From NCBI RefSeq assembly GCF_003315135.1, contig NZ_QNRK01000021.1, positions 62,001 through 126,000 on the forward strand: DNA of 64,000 nucleotides. The letters are read 5' to 3'. Position numbers and translations under genes: made by a program. The stretch comes from Roseiarcus fermentans. GTDB taxonomy: Bacteria > Pseudomonadota > Alphaproteobacteria > Rhizobiales > Beijerinckiaceae. The notes below the pieces were generated by a model. It was not told the DNA's origin, searched no databases, and saw only the letters and a list, made by a program, of their open reading frames with translations. Positions 27,011-35,272 of the stretch are shown here, piece by piece. Positions within the stretch are counted from its first letter, which is position 1. Every line of letters begins with the position of its first letter.

Positions 27011-27595
27011 CTACTGCGCCGGCTTGCCCCGCGCCGCCAGCGCCTCGAGCCGCGCCGCCATCGCGTCGCTGTCCCAGTCGGCCGCGCCCTCGCGCCGGGC
27101 GAGCGGCGCGCCGTCGCGGCCGATGACCAGCGTGGTCGGGAAGCCGCGCGCGCCGACCTCTTCGGCGAGTTTTCCGTCCGGATCGAGGTAGAGAGCGAGC
27201 CGCTTCAGCCCCATCCGGTCGAAGGTCCGCTTCGAGGCCGAGTCGCCGGCCGGGTCTTTCGTCACCGCGACCACCGCGAAGTCCGCGGCGGGCAGGCGCG
27301 CGGCGAGGCGGTCGAGCGACGGCATCTCGCTGAGGCACGGCGCGCACCACGGCGCCCAGAGGTTGAGGACGACCGTCTTGCCGCGAAAATCCTCGATTCG
27401 CACCGGCGCTCCCGACGCGTCGAGGAAGGCGCCGAGCGTCGCCGGCGGCTGGCCCAGCAGCTCGACGAAGCCGGCGTCGCCGTCCGGAGCGCGGGCCTGA
27501 AGCATCGCCAGAATCGCGAAGCCCGCGGCCAGCAGCCCGATCAGGGCCGTCCATTCGCGTCGCCGGCCGCCGGCCGTTTCGACGGCGGCGCTCAT
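27011..27595 (-). CDS. TlpA-like membrane-anchored thioredoxin
   Basis: A 194-residue protein with an N-terminal membrane anchor (about 15-33) and a thioredoxin-fold domain with the active site WAPWCAPC (WCAPC at 83-87) and the cis-Pro segment GFPTTLVIGRDG. This is the TlpA/ResA layout: a periplasmic thiol reductase involved in cytochrome c maturation or in delivering reduced cysteines for copper insertion into oxidases. Its start overlaps the stop of the upstream oxidase-like gene by four bases, so it should act on that product. Confidence 0.88.
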   Translation of the reverse strand: MSAAVETAGGRRREWTALIGLLAAGFAILAMLQARAPDGDAGFVELLGQPPATLGAFLDASGAPVRIEDFRGKTVVLNLWAPWCAPCLSEMPSLDRLAARLPAADFAVVAVTKDPAGDSASKRTFDRMGLKRLALYLDPDGKLAEEVGARGFPTTLVIGRDGAPLARREGAADWDSDAMAARLEALAARGKPAQ

Positions 27596-28974
27596 GCGGC
27601 CGCGGTTCGCGACCGGAGAAGGGCCCGGATCGCGATCACGACAAAGGCCGCGCCGCCGACGATGGTGACGATCGAGGCGATCCCGTGCGCCGCCATGCCG
27701 GCCGCCGCCACCGGATCGAGCGGGCCGCCCGGCGTCTTGCGCGCCGCGCCGTAGCCGCCAGCGACGAACATGGCGATCGAGGCGACGAACTGGCCGCCGG
27801 CGTAGAGCCCGATCAGCCAGCGAATCGCGCCGGCGCGCACAGGCGCGAGGTCGAGCGCGTCGAGGCCGAAGGTCAGCAGCATGCCGGCGCTCGACACGCT
27901 GACCGCGGTCACGACCGCATGGTAGTGCGCCGGCGTCCGCGTGTCCGAGCCGGAGATCAGAAAGCCCATGATGCCGCCCAGCGCGAACAGCGCCAGCGAG
28001 GCCGCGAGCGCGAACGCCGCCGGGTCGCGCCACGGCCACGGCTTTCGTCGAAGCGCGGCCTTGCGCACGAGCGCCGCCGCGAACACGAGCGTCGGCGCCG
28101 CGAGGCCGAACTGCAGCAGGCGGAAGGCCTCGTGCTGCCCAGGCGAAAACGGCTCGAACGCGGCGTAGAAGAAGGGCGCCGGCGCCGCGAGGACGGCGAT
28201 CAGCACGATCGCGACGCGGAAGGCGGTCTCGTCGACCGCCGTCTCGCCGAGCCCGCGCCGCGCCAGGATACGCCAGTTGACCACCAGCAGCATGGCGTTG
28301 ACGAACTGGAGCAGGTGGCCGCCGCCCCAGAACAAGGCCTCGCGGTCGCCGAGCGCGCCGCGCTGCGCCAGCAGTACGCCGGCGACGACGAAGGAGACCA
28401 GCGCCAGGCCGTAGACGAGCCCCGCCAGCGCCATCGCCAGCGTCAGCGGCGGCGGCGGCCGCCTGCCCGGCAGATTGACGATCAGCCGCACGACGGGGGC
28501 GAGCACGCCGAGCGCCAGCAGCACGAGGCCGATGTCGTAGGCCGGGTGGCGAAGCAGAGGGATGTAGTTGGTCAGCTCCGGCTGGGCCGCGTCGAGGAAG
28601 GCCGGCGCGAACAGGCAGGGAAAGGCGACGAGCACAATCCCCTGCCCGATCCGCCCGAGCGGCGCGGCGCGCACGGTCGGGCTCGCGGCGTCGCGCGTCG
28701 CGACCGTGGCCAGGAACGCGAACACGCCGAGGAGCCAGATCACCAGCGAGAACACGACATGGATGACGAGGCCCTTGTAGAAGAAGCCGATCGGCCACAA
28801 CGGCGCCCGGTCCATGCCGGGAATCCGCGACAGCGCCAGAAGGATCGCGAACACGCCCGCGAGCCCGAGCGCGCCCACCGCGATCAGCGCCCAGCCGCGC
28901 GCCTCGGGCGCGAGCGCTCCGGCCGCATCCGCCTTGCGCCCGATGGCGACGAACTGCGACGACGCGACGCTCAT
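27592..28974 (-). CDS. Heme-copper oxidase-like subunit I with an altered metal-site motif
   Basis: The product has 460 residues and twelve predicted transmembrane helices. Candidate ligands of the heme-copper superfamily are visible: His72 in helix 2 (low-spin heme), His220 in WGGGHLLQF of helix 6 (metal B), and His350/His352 in TPAHYHAV of helix 10 (both hemes). In helix 7-8, where the family normally has two adjacent metal-B histidines, the sequence is GQHEAF with His281-Glu282. No subunit II or III gene is nearby. Start at 28974 (MSVASSQF) overlaps the DUF420 stop by four bases. It could be a terminal oxidase or a nitric-oxide-reductase-like relative; the sequence alone does not decide. 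Confidence 0.75.
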   Translation of the reverse strand: MSVASSQFVAIGRKADAAGALAPEARGWALIAVGALGLAGVFAILLALSRIPGMDRAPLWPIGFFYKGLVIHVVFSLVIWLLGVFAFLATVATRDAASPTVRAAPLGRIGQGIVLVAFPCLFAPAFLDAAQPELTNYIPLLRHPAYDIGLVLLALGVLAPVVRLIVNLPGRRPPPPLTLAMALAGLVYGLALVSFVVAGVLLAQRGALGDREALFWGGGHLLQFVNAMLLVVNWRILARRGLGETAVDETAFRVAIVLIAVLAAPAPFFYAAFEPFSPGQHEAFRLLQFGLAAPTLVFAAALVRKAALRRKPWPWRDPAAFALAASLALFALGGIMGFLISGSDTRTPAHYHAVVTAVSVSSAGMLLTFGLDALDLAPVRAGAIRWLIGLYAGGQFVASIAMFVAGGYGAARKTPGGPLDPVAAAGMAAHGIASIVTIVGGAAFVVIAIRALLRSRTAAA

Positions 28975-29411
28975 CCGCCGGCGCCCGGCAGCGGATAGAG
29001 GTGAACCGCCATCCCGTAGACGACGAGGCCCGACACGGCGACGAACATCCACGACGGATAGGTCACCCGGGCGAAGCGGCGGTGGACGGCGAACCGGCCG
29101 GTGAGCGCGTTCCAGACCGTGATCGGAACGAGCACCGCGACCGCGAAGGCCATGACCACGTGAACGGCGAGCAGGGTGAAGTAGATCGGCCGAATCGCGC
29201 CTTCGCCGCCGAACTTCGCCAGGCCCGCGAACGCGTGATAAGTGAGATAGACCGCCAGGAAGACGGCGCCGATCGCGATCGCGACCATCATCGCGCGCCT
29301 GTGCCCGTCGCGATCGCCGGCGCGGATGCGGCGGTAGGCGACGACGAGCGCGACGATGGTGGCCGCGTTGAGAACGGCGAGCACGTGGGTGAGATCGTGG
29401 ACGGCGATCAT
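28971..29411 (-). CDS. DUF420 family membrane protein (CtaM-like)
   Basis: A 146-residue protein with four transmembrane segments. The opening HDLTHVLAVLNAATIVAL, YHAFAGLAKFGGEGAIRPIY and HRRFARVTYPSWMFVAVSGLVVYGM match DUF420 (YozB/CtaM), a family whose Staphylococcus member is needed for maturation of heme A-containing oxidase. Conserved histidines face the membrane. It overlaps the oxidase-like gene downstream and lies 7 bases from the small membrane peptide gene upstream, so the four are one transcription unit with ctaB. Confidence 0.88.
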   Translation of the reverse strand: MIAVHDLTHVLAVLNAATIVALVVAYRRIRAGDRDGHRRAMMVAIAIGAVFLAVYLTYHAFAGLAKFGGEGAIRPIYFTLLAVHVVMAFAVAVLVPITVWNALTGRFAVHRRFARVTYPSWMFVAVSGLVVYGMAVHLYPLPGAGG

Positions 29412-29418
29412 GTCTTCG

Positions 29419-29553
29419 TCAGAACCCGTAGCCGGCGATCTTGACCATCATGCTCCCGTACCCGAACGCCGCGACCGCGGCGAGCAGGGCCAGGAGCAGC
29501 CATTTGTTGATCAGCGGCTTGCGCCGCTGCGGCTGGGCGAGGGGGTCGTTCAT
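29419..29553 (-). CDS. 44-residue single-span membrane peptide (CoxF-like position)
   Basis: ATG at 29553 to TGA at 29419-29421. The peptide has a basic N-terminus (QPQRRKPLINK) and one hydrophobic span (about 18-33), then GSMMVKIAGYGF. It sits between the heme O synthase and DUF420 genes, 7 bases from the latter. In alphaproteobacterial oxidase operons a similarly small membrane protein (CoxF/CtaF) follows ctaB; size, topology and position match, though the sequence is too short to prove homology. Confidence 0.6.
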   Translation of the reverse strand: MNDPLAQPQRRKPLINKWLLLALLAAVAAFGYGSMMVKIAGYGF

Positions 29554-29656
29554 CTTGCAAAGCTCCAAAGGGTTCCGTCGCGTTCGCGCAACCGGCGCCG
29601 GGGTCTCTCGCCGCGGCCCTTGACCGCGAGCGCGGCTGCGCGCGGCGCCGGCGGGC

Positions 29657-30607
29657 CTAGCCCCTGAGCAGGGCCTCCGCGAGCAGCGTCGCGAACAGGA
29701 GGAACATGTACAGGATCGAGAAGCGGAACAGCGCCATCGCGGCCTTGCGGCGCACGGATTCGTCGCCGAGCCGCAACCGGTAGAGCGCGAGCGCGCGCCA
29801 CAGGAACACGGCGTTGCAGGCGGTCGCGACCGCGACGTAGAGGGGGCCGACGCCGGGAATCACCAGCGGGCCATAGGTCGAGGCGGCGAGCGCCACCGAA
29901 TAGAGGAGGATCTGCCGGCAGGTCTCGACCGGTCCGGCGACGTTGGGCAGCATCGGCACGCCGACCCGCTCGTAGTCCGTCGTGCGGCAGATCGCCAGCG
30001 CCCAGAAGTGCGGCGGCGTCCAGAGGAAGATGAGGAGAAACAGCGCGACCGAACCAAGGGTCATCGAGCCGCTGGCGGCGGCCCAGCCGATCATCGGCGG
30101 CAGGGCGCCGGCCGCGCCGCCGATCACGATGTTGAGCGGCGTCCGGCGCTTGAGCGTCATGCTGTAGAGCGGGATGTAGACGGCGATCGTGAGCACCAGC
30201 AGGGACGCTGCGAGCCAGTTCGCGCGCAGGCCGAGCGCGATCACCGAGACCACCGAAAGCAGCACGCCGATCGCCAGCGCCTCGTGCGGAGGAACGGAGC
30301 CGCGCGGGATCGGACGCATCGCGGTGCGCGCCATGCGGGCGTCGATGTCGGCGTCCCACCACATGTTGAGGGCGCCGCAGGCCCCCGCCCCCGCAGCCAT
30401 CGCCGACAGCGTGGCGAGCAGCTTCAGGCCGTCGAGCGGGCCGGGCGCGAGCAGGTATCCGACCGCCCCGGTGAAGACCACGAGCGACATCACCCGGGGC
30501 TTGAGAAGGACGAGGTGGTCCATGACGCTGCGCGACGGCCGCGCTTCCGCGGCCGGTTCGCCGGTTGCAATCGCCCTCACGCCGACACGAGACGTCCCCA
30601 TGCGCAT
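29657..30607 (-). CDS. ctaB: Protoheme IX farnesyltransferase (heme O synthase)
   Basis: A 316-residue UbiA-superfamily membrane enzyme that adds a farnesyl group to heme b. Nine hydrophobic segments, the first Asp-rich motif as NMWWDADIDARMARTAMRPI, the second as YSMTLKRRTPLNIVIGG, and LFLLIFLWTPPHFWALAI are diagnostic. The start may be 30607 or 30601, both ATG. Its presence next to the oxidase-like subunit suggests that enzyme uses heme O or heme A. No ctaA, coxA or coxC gene is in the window. Confidence 0.94.
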   Translation of the reverse strand: MRMGTSRVGVRAIATGEPAAEARPSRSVMDHLVLLKPRVMSLVVFTGAVGYLLAPGPLDGLKLLATLSAMAAGAGACGALNMWWDADIDARMARTAMRPIPRGSVPPHEALAIGVLLSVVSVIALGLRANWLAASLLVLTIAVYIPLYSMTLKRRTPLNIVIGGAAGALPPMIGWAAASGSMTLGSVALFLLIFLWTPPHFWALAICRTTDYERVGVPMLPNVAGPVETCRQILLYSVALAASTYGPLVIPGVGPLYVAVATACNAVFLWRALALYRLRLGDESVRRKAAMALFRFSILYMFLLFATLLAEALLRG

Positions 30608-30829
30608 ATCCGTTCCCAGCCGCAAGACTCGACTCGCGCGGATCCTCGGGGTCTGGTCGAGGGCCGCAACTTCCCCAGCGTGCAGGAAGCGCTTATCCGG
30701 CCCCGGATCGACAGCAGGACGCCGTGAACGCGCTTTTTCTCTGTCGAAAGCTCACGATGGCGGGGACCAAAAGTCAAGCCGTCATGCGACAGATTGACGC
30801 GCGCCGCGGCCAGCCGTCCGGCGCGCCGT

Positions 30830-32620
30830 TCACGCGCCCGCCTTCAGCGCCGCCGCCGCCGGCTCGAACTGAAGCCGCGCGAGGCGCGCATAAAGGCCGC
30901 CCCTGGCCACGAGGTCGGCGTGCGTCCCCTGCTCGACGATGCGGCCGCCCTCCAGCACGAGGATGCGATCGGCCTTCTGCACGGTGGCGAGGCGGTGCGC
31001 GATCACCAGCGTCGTGCGTCCCGCCATGACCTCGTCGAGCGCGGCCTGGACCAGGGCTTCGCTGTGGGCGTCGAGCGCCGAGGTCGCTTCGTCGAGCAGG
31101 AGAATCGGCGCGTCCTTGAGGATCGCGCGCGCGATCGCGAGCCGCTGTTTCTGGCCGCCCGACAACGTCGCGCCGCGCTCGCCGATTTCGGTGTCATAGG
31201 CTTCGGGAAGGTCGCGGACGAAGCCGTCGGCCGCCGCCCGCCGCGCCGCCTCGGCGATCGCCTGCGCGCTCGCCTCCGGGCGACCATAGGCGATGTTCTC
31301 GGCGACGCTGCCGCCGAAGATCGAGGGGTCCTGCGGCACGGACGCGATTCGCGCTCTCAACGCCTGCGGATCGACCGACTTCACGTCGACCCCGTCGACC
31401 AGCACCCGGCCCTCGGTGCAGTCGTAGAAGCGCATGATCAACTGGAAGATCGTCGACTTGCCGGCGCCGGACGGGCCGACGAGGGCGACCCGCTCGCCGG
31501 GCGCGATCGAGACGCTGAGACGGTCGAGCACCCGGGTGTCCGGCGCGCCGTCGTAGGCGAAGGAAACGTCCTCGAAACGCACGGCGCCGAGCGGCGGCGG
31601 CAGGACGGCGGGCGCTTTCGGGGCGACGATCCGCGGCTCGACCGCGAGCAGCTCGGCGATTCGCCCCGCCGCGCCGGCCGCCGCCGCGGCCTCGCTCCAC
31701 ACCTGCGACAGTTCGCCGAGCGAGGTCGCCGCCAGCACCGCGAACAGCACGAACTGCGACAGGAGCCCGCCGGTCATCCGCCCGGCCAGCACGTCGTGCG
31801 CGCCGAGCCACAGCACGAACACCACGCTGCAGAACGCGAGCGACACGGCGACCGCGATCAGGATCGCGCGCACCGCCGAGGCCTCGCGCGCCGCGGAATA
31901 GGCGCTCTCGACCGCGCGGGCGAATCGCCGCCCGCTCGGCGCCTCGGCCCCGAACGCCTGCATCGTCCGCACCGCGCCGAGGCTTTCGGAGGCGAAGGCG
32001 GTGGCGTCGGCGAGCGTGTCCTGGGCGTGGCGGGAGCGGCGCCGCACGATCCGGCCGGCGACGATCAGCGGCGCGGCGATCAGCTGAATGGCGGCGAGCA
32101 CCAGCGCGGAGAGCTTCGGGCTGGTGGCGATCATCAGCGCGGTCGAGCCGACGAACATGAAGAGGTTGCGCAGCGCCAGCGACGCCGTCGCGCCGAACGC
32201 CGACTTGATCTGGGTCGTGTCCGCGGTCAGGCGCGAGACCAGTTCGCCGGTGCGCGCGCGATCGTAGAAGGCGGCGTCGAGCGAGGTCAGATGCGCGTAG
32301 ACGTCGCGGCGCAGATCCGCCACCACCCGCTCGCCCAGCGTCGCCACGAGGTAGTAGCGCGCCGCGGCGGCGAGCGCGATCACGATCACGACCGCGCCCA
32401 TGACCACGAAATAGGCGTCGATCGCGCCGCCGCTGTCCTTCGAGAAGCCGGAGTCGATCATGCGCCTGAGCGCGAACGGCACAGCGAGCGTCGCGGCCGA
32501 CGACACGGTCAGCGCCGCCAGCGCGCACAGCGCCCGCGGCCAGTAGCGGCGTCCGTAGCGCACGAGCGGAACGAGCGCGCGCAACGAGGCGCTCCTGGTC
32601 GGTCGCGGCGCGTCTGTCAT
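30830..32620 (-). CDS. ABC exporter, fused permease and ATPase (MsbA-like)
   Basis: The product has 596 residues, with a six-helix type-1 exporter membrane domain (about 25-310) followed by an ATPase domain. Walker A GPSGAGKST, Q-loop, signature LSGGQKQR, Walker B ILLLDEATSALD and H-loop VIAHRLATV are all intact, so it should function as a homodimer. The family includes lipid, drug and peptide exporters; the arrangement resembles the MsbA-like exporters of alphaproteobacteria, but the substrate is not determined. It is the last gene of a run with the DHFR-like and DUF4239 genes. Confidence 0.92.
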   Translation of the reverse strand: MTDAPRPTRSASLRALVPLVRYGRRYWPRALCALAALTVSSAATLAVPFALRRMIDSGFSKDSGGAIDAYFVVMGAVVIVIALAAAARYYLVATLGERVVADLRRDVYAHLTSLDAAFYDRARTGELVSRLTADTTQIKSAFGATASLALRNLFMFVGSTALMIATSPKLSALVLAAIQLIAAPLIVAGRIVRRRSRHAQDTLADATAFASESLGAVRTMQAFGAEAPSGRRFARAVESAYSAAREASAVRAILIAVAVSLAFCSVVFVLWLGAHDVLAGRMTGGLLSQFVLFAVLAATSLGELSQVWSEAAAAAGAAGRIAELLAVEPRIVAPKAPAVLPPPLGAVRFEDVSFAYDGAPDTRVLDRLSVSIAPGERVALVGPSGAGKSTIFQLIMRFYDCTEGRVLVDGVDVKSVDPQALRARIASVPQDPSIFGGSVAENIAYGRPEASAQAIAEAARRAAADGFVRDLPEAYDTEIGERGATLSGGQKQRLAIARAILKDAPILLLDEATSALDAHSEALVQAALDEVMAGRTTLVIAHRLATVQKADRILVLEGGRIVEQGTHADLVARGGLYARLARLQFEPAAAALKAGA

Positions 32621-32672
32621 GCAGCCTCCGTGGGCGCTCGAGTCTCGTTCGGATGCGGACGCCCCACAGGCT

Positions 32673-33251
32673 TCAAGGCGCCCGCGTCCATTCCACCATC
32701 GTCACGCCGTCCGCGAACGCGCGCGCGGGGCCGGCCGCGAGCCCCGCGCCGGCCAGAACCGCCTCGGGCGAGCGCCCGTCCGCCTGCTCGCGGAACACCG
32801 GCAGGCCGCCGGCCAGGCGTACGCCGGGCGCATGGCTCAGGTGGAAGGCGTCGTAGCCGATCGTCAGGAACAGGCTGAACACGAAGGTTCCGCCGATCAC
32901 GGCGACCGTCCCCGACCGGACCCCGAGCGAAGCGCAGGCGTCGTCGAACGAGGCCCCCGCCGGATTCCAGAGGCGGGCGTTCGGATTGCCGGGGTCGGGG
33001 GCGAGCCCGGCGACGCGGCGCGTCACCACCAGCCGCTTGCGGGCCGGCGAGTTCGCCTGCCACTCGTAGGACAGATGGCCGTTGACGAGCGCGCTCGCCC
33101 CGTCGAGCGCCGTTTCGTACGCCTTCTGGTCGGACGGAAACTTGAGCGAATTCGGCATCAGCCCGGTCGAATCGGCGATCATGCCGTCCTCGGAGGCGAT
33201 GGCGTGGCCTTCTATGCGAAACGGACCGCGCATCCGACCTCCGTCGCTCAC
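32673..33251 (-). CDS. DHFR-like/RibD C-terminal reductase domain protein
   Basis: A 192-residue protein resembling the reductase half of RibD and DHFR-fold proteins: IEGHAIASEDGMIADSTG at the N-terminus, the middle KRLVVTRRVAG, and GTVAVIGGTFVFSLFL near residue 115, which is the NADPH-binding GG motif. There is no deaminase domain, so it is not riboflavin RibD. The start is GTG at 33251, overlapping the DUF4239 stop as GTGA; an ATG at 33233 is also possible. The physiological substrate is unknown. Confidence 0.75.
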   Translation of the reverse strand: MSDGGRMRGPFRIEGHAIASEDGMIADSTGLMPNSLKFPSDQKAYETALDGASALVNGHLSYEWQANSPARKRLVVTRRVAGLAPDPGNPNARLWNPAGASFDDACASLGVRSGTVAVIGGTFVFSLFLTIGYDAFHLSHAPGVRLAGGLPVFREQADGRSPEAVLAGAGLAAGPARAFADGVTMVEWTRAP

Positions 33252-34009
33252 GTCCCCAGCGCCTTGAGGGTTTCCTGGACCGGCCCGGGCGAGAGCTTCA
33301 GCACCCCGACGAACGGATCGGTCAGCTCGATGATCAGGAACATCGCGCTGGCGACCGCGACCGCGCCGAGCCCCAGCGAGACCATGACGGTGGCGTTGAC
33401 CGGAGACACCAGCCCGTAGCCGCAGAACAGCAGCAGCGACCAGGCGACCACGATCGACAGCATCGCCCAGTTGACGCCGCTGGCCAGTTGCAGGTCCATC
33501 AGAATTCGGGTCTGCCCGATCTGGGTCGCGGCGGCGGTGGCGGCGGCGAGCGCCTGCTTCTGGGCGTCGGTCTTGGGCGTCAGCGTGGCGAGGAATCCGT
33601 CGAGGATCTTGGTCCCCTCGAGACTGGACTTGACGCTCAGATCCGCGACTTCGGCCGTGTTGTTACCCCAGATCCTGTTGTAGCTTTCCGTGATCGCCTT
33701 GCGCAGGCCGTCCCGCCCGGGTTGCGCCTCGGGGCCGAAGGCTTCGAGCGCCATGTCCAGTTGCAGGGAGCGCGCCGACAGGGTTTCGATCTCGGACTTC
33801 TCGATGGCGTAGAGCGCGTAGGCGGAGCCGATCAGCGTGCCGAGGACGAGCGCCAGCAGCAGGCCGAGCAGGCCGGTCATCGCCCCGATCATTTCGCGCG
33901 ACTTTTCCGGGGCGTGCTTTTCCGGCAGCCACTCGTGCAGCTTGAGGCCGACCATGCCGGCGCCGAACGCCAGCACGGCCACCCCGAAGACGAAAATCAG
34001 CGAATCCAC
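33248..34009 (-). CDS. DUF4239 (bestrophin-like) membrane protein, copy 1
   Basis: A 253-residue protein with four hydrophobic segments: one at the N-terminus, one at about 45-68 (GLLGLLLALVLGTLIGSAY), and two near the C-terminus (180-230). A helical soluble part with EIETLSARSLQLDMALEAFG lies between. This layout and the GLL..LLLALVLG..I motif are those of DUF4239/bestrophin-like proteins, of unknown function. The start is a GTG with GGGAGG upstream. It is coupled by a four-base overlap to the DHFR-like gene. A paralog is at 38423-39214. Confidence 0.85.
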   Translation of the reverse strand: MDSLIFVFGVAVLAFGAGMVGLKLHEWLPEKHAPEKSREMIGAMTGLLGLLLALVLGTLIGSAYALYAIEKSEIETLSARSLQLDMALEAFGPEAQPGRDGLRKAITESYNRIWGNNTAEVADLSVKSSLEGTKILDGFLATLTPKTDAQKQALAAATAAATQIGQTRILMDLQLASGVNWAMLSIVVAWSLLLFCGYGLVSPVNATVMVSLGLGAVAVASAMFLIIELTDPFVGVLKLSPGPVQETLKALGT

Positions 34010-34054
34010 CAGGGCCTCCCAGACCGACAGCGGGGCGCACCGTAATTGTCGGGG

Positions 34055-34073
34055 GGCGGCGGTTCAAGCCGCC
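34055..34073. repeat. 19-base direct repeat, left copy
   Basis: GGCGGCGGTTCAAGCCGCC occurs here and again, exactly, at 36493-36511. The two copies bracket the AT-rich two-gene island. Each copy is itself a short hairpin (GGCGG, six-base loop, CCGCC). It could be an attachment-site-like duplication or two members of a small hairpin family. Confidence 0.6.
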
Positions 34074-34396
34074 TGTCGGACAGACCGAGTCTGGCGCCGT
34101 CGGCGAGGCGCCGACCGGAGGGCGTATCGCCGGTCGGGTCGCGGCGAGGGGCTTGCGACCCCGCCGCCGCGGGGAATCAGCGGCGCGTGGCGACAGGCGC
34201 GCGGCGCGGTCGGAACAGGCGAGATCGCGATCACAGCCGACGCGCTGAGCGACTGCTTCGCGCAAATAGCCGTCGCCGCTGACAGCGTGCAGAACGGTCA
34301 CTTGCAAACAGTCACCAGTAGGCCGTACGAGGGACGCACGTGGGAAGGCCGTCTCACGGCCTCGTATTAGCACAACACTGTACCGCCCTGAGACAT

Positions 34397-35206
34397 CTAT
34401 TTAGTGCTGGCGGGCAGACTAGGCGTTGCCGGTAGCAATATGTTTGGCCCAGGCACACAGCCCTGAATCGAACCAACACAGTACCTCACAAAGGTCGTAT
34501 GCTCCGTATCATCCACATACGTCTTGGGGATGTCGATTGGAACCGTAACTCGGTCTCCAGATTTCCAGTTCCCTTTGACAGATGTATATTCTCTGTCGTC
34601 GGACCTTGCGCAACTCTTGTTTGCCTTGTATGAATAAACTGTAATCAAATTTATGGGATTGCTCGTGAGCAATCCCTGTATTACGGGAACTGTAAAGCCA
34701 ACCTCGTAATGATAATGATCATCTTTCGCGACAGCAGTTACCACAGGCGCCATAGAAACGGCAGAGGGTGTGTCCAATACCGGCGTATATGTCGATCCGG
34801 ACGGCAAGACCGGTATGGCATTTAGATCTGTTTCGCATTTTCCAAGTCGACCTTCCGGGTCGTCCAAGAGCCCAAGACGAATAAACGATATAAGGTTACG
34901 ACAGGCCGATTTTTGATCGCCAGTACCAACGGCCTGTACAATCAAATTTGATTGAGCTTTGAACTGTTCGATACGTTGAGAGTTACTGCTGGAAACCAAC
35001 GCCACAAACATATTGCCAAAGAGACCAGAAGCCGCCGCAATAAGCCCAATAACTGTTGGATTAAGCCACCGTGACCTCCGTGCATCATTTTCCTTAAGTT
35101 CAAGCTCGCGAGTATTCAACAAATTTCTTTGTAATTGCATCTCCCTATCAAAAGCAAACTTTCGCTCTTCGAGCGATATATCGTTACCAGAATGCTCATT
35201 AGCCAT
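34397..35206 (-). CDS. Membrane-anchored protein with coiled coil and unknown C-terminal domain
   Basis: A 269-residue product. ATG at 35206 is preferred because GGTGGAG precedes it; GTG starts further up are weaker. The N-terminus is a charged helix (about 10-45: SLEERKFAFDREMQLQRNLL), then a transmembrane segment (48-72), then QRIEQFKAQSNLIVQAVGTG followed by ACRNLISFIRLGLLDDPEGR. This helix-TM-helix module with 'a.ILeAi.tGD...A..NL.Fl...GLi.Dp' recurs in many uncharacterised bacterial proteins in front of diverse domains. The C-terminal part (130-269) looks beta-rich and has four cysteines; I do not recognise it. It follows the HExxH protein gene by 66 bases. Confidence 0.7.
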   Translation of the reverse strand: MANEHSGNDISLEERKFAFDREMQLQRNLLNTRELELKENDARRSRWLNPTVIGLIAAASGLFGNMFVALVSSSNSQRIEQFKAQSNLIVQAVGTGDQKSACRNLISFIRLGLLDDPEGRLGKCETDLNAIPVLPSGSTYTPVLDTPSAVSMAPVVTAVAKDDHYHYEVGFTVPVIQGLLTSNPINLITVYSYKANKSCARSDDREYTSVKGNWKSGDRVTVPIDIPKTYVDDTEHTTFVRYCVGSIQGCVPGPNILLPATPSLPASTK

Positions 35207-35272
35207 TGCAATCTCCACCGCCAAAGGCACAGGGGATGCAAGCTTCGCTTCGGTCCGCGAATATCAGCCTTC

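Noticed and set aside
34055-34080. T-arm-like GGTTCAA that might be part of a tRNA
   Set aside because: The stem pairs around a six-base loop and no other tRNA arm can be drawn nearby; treated only as a repeat.
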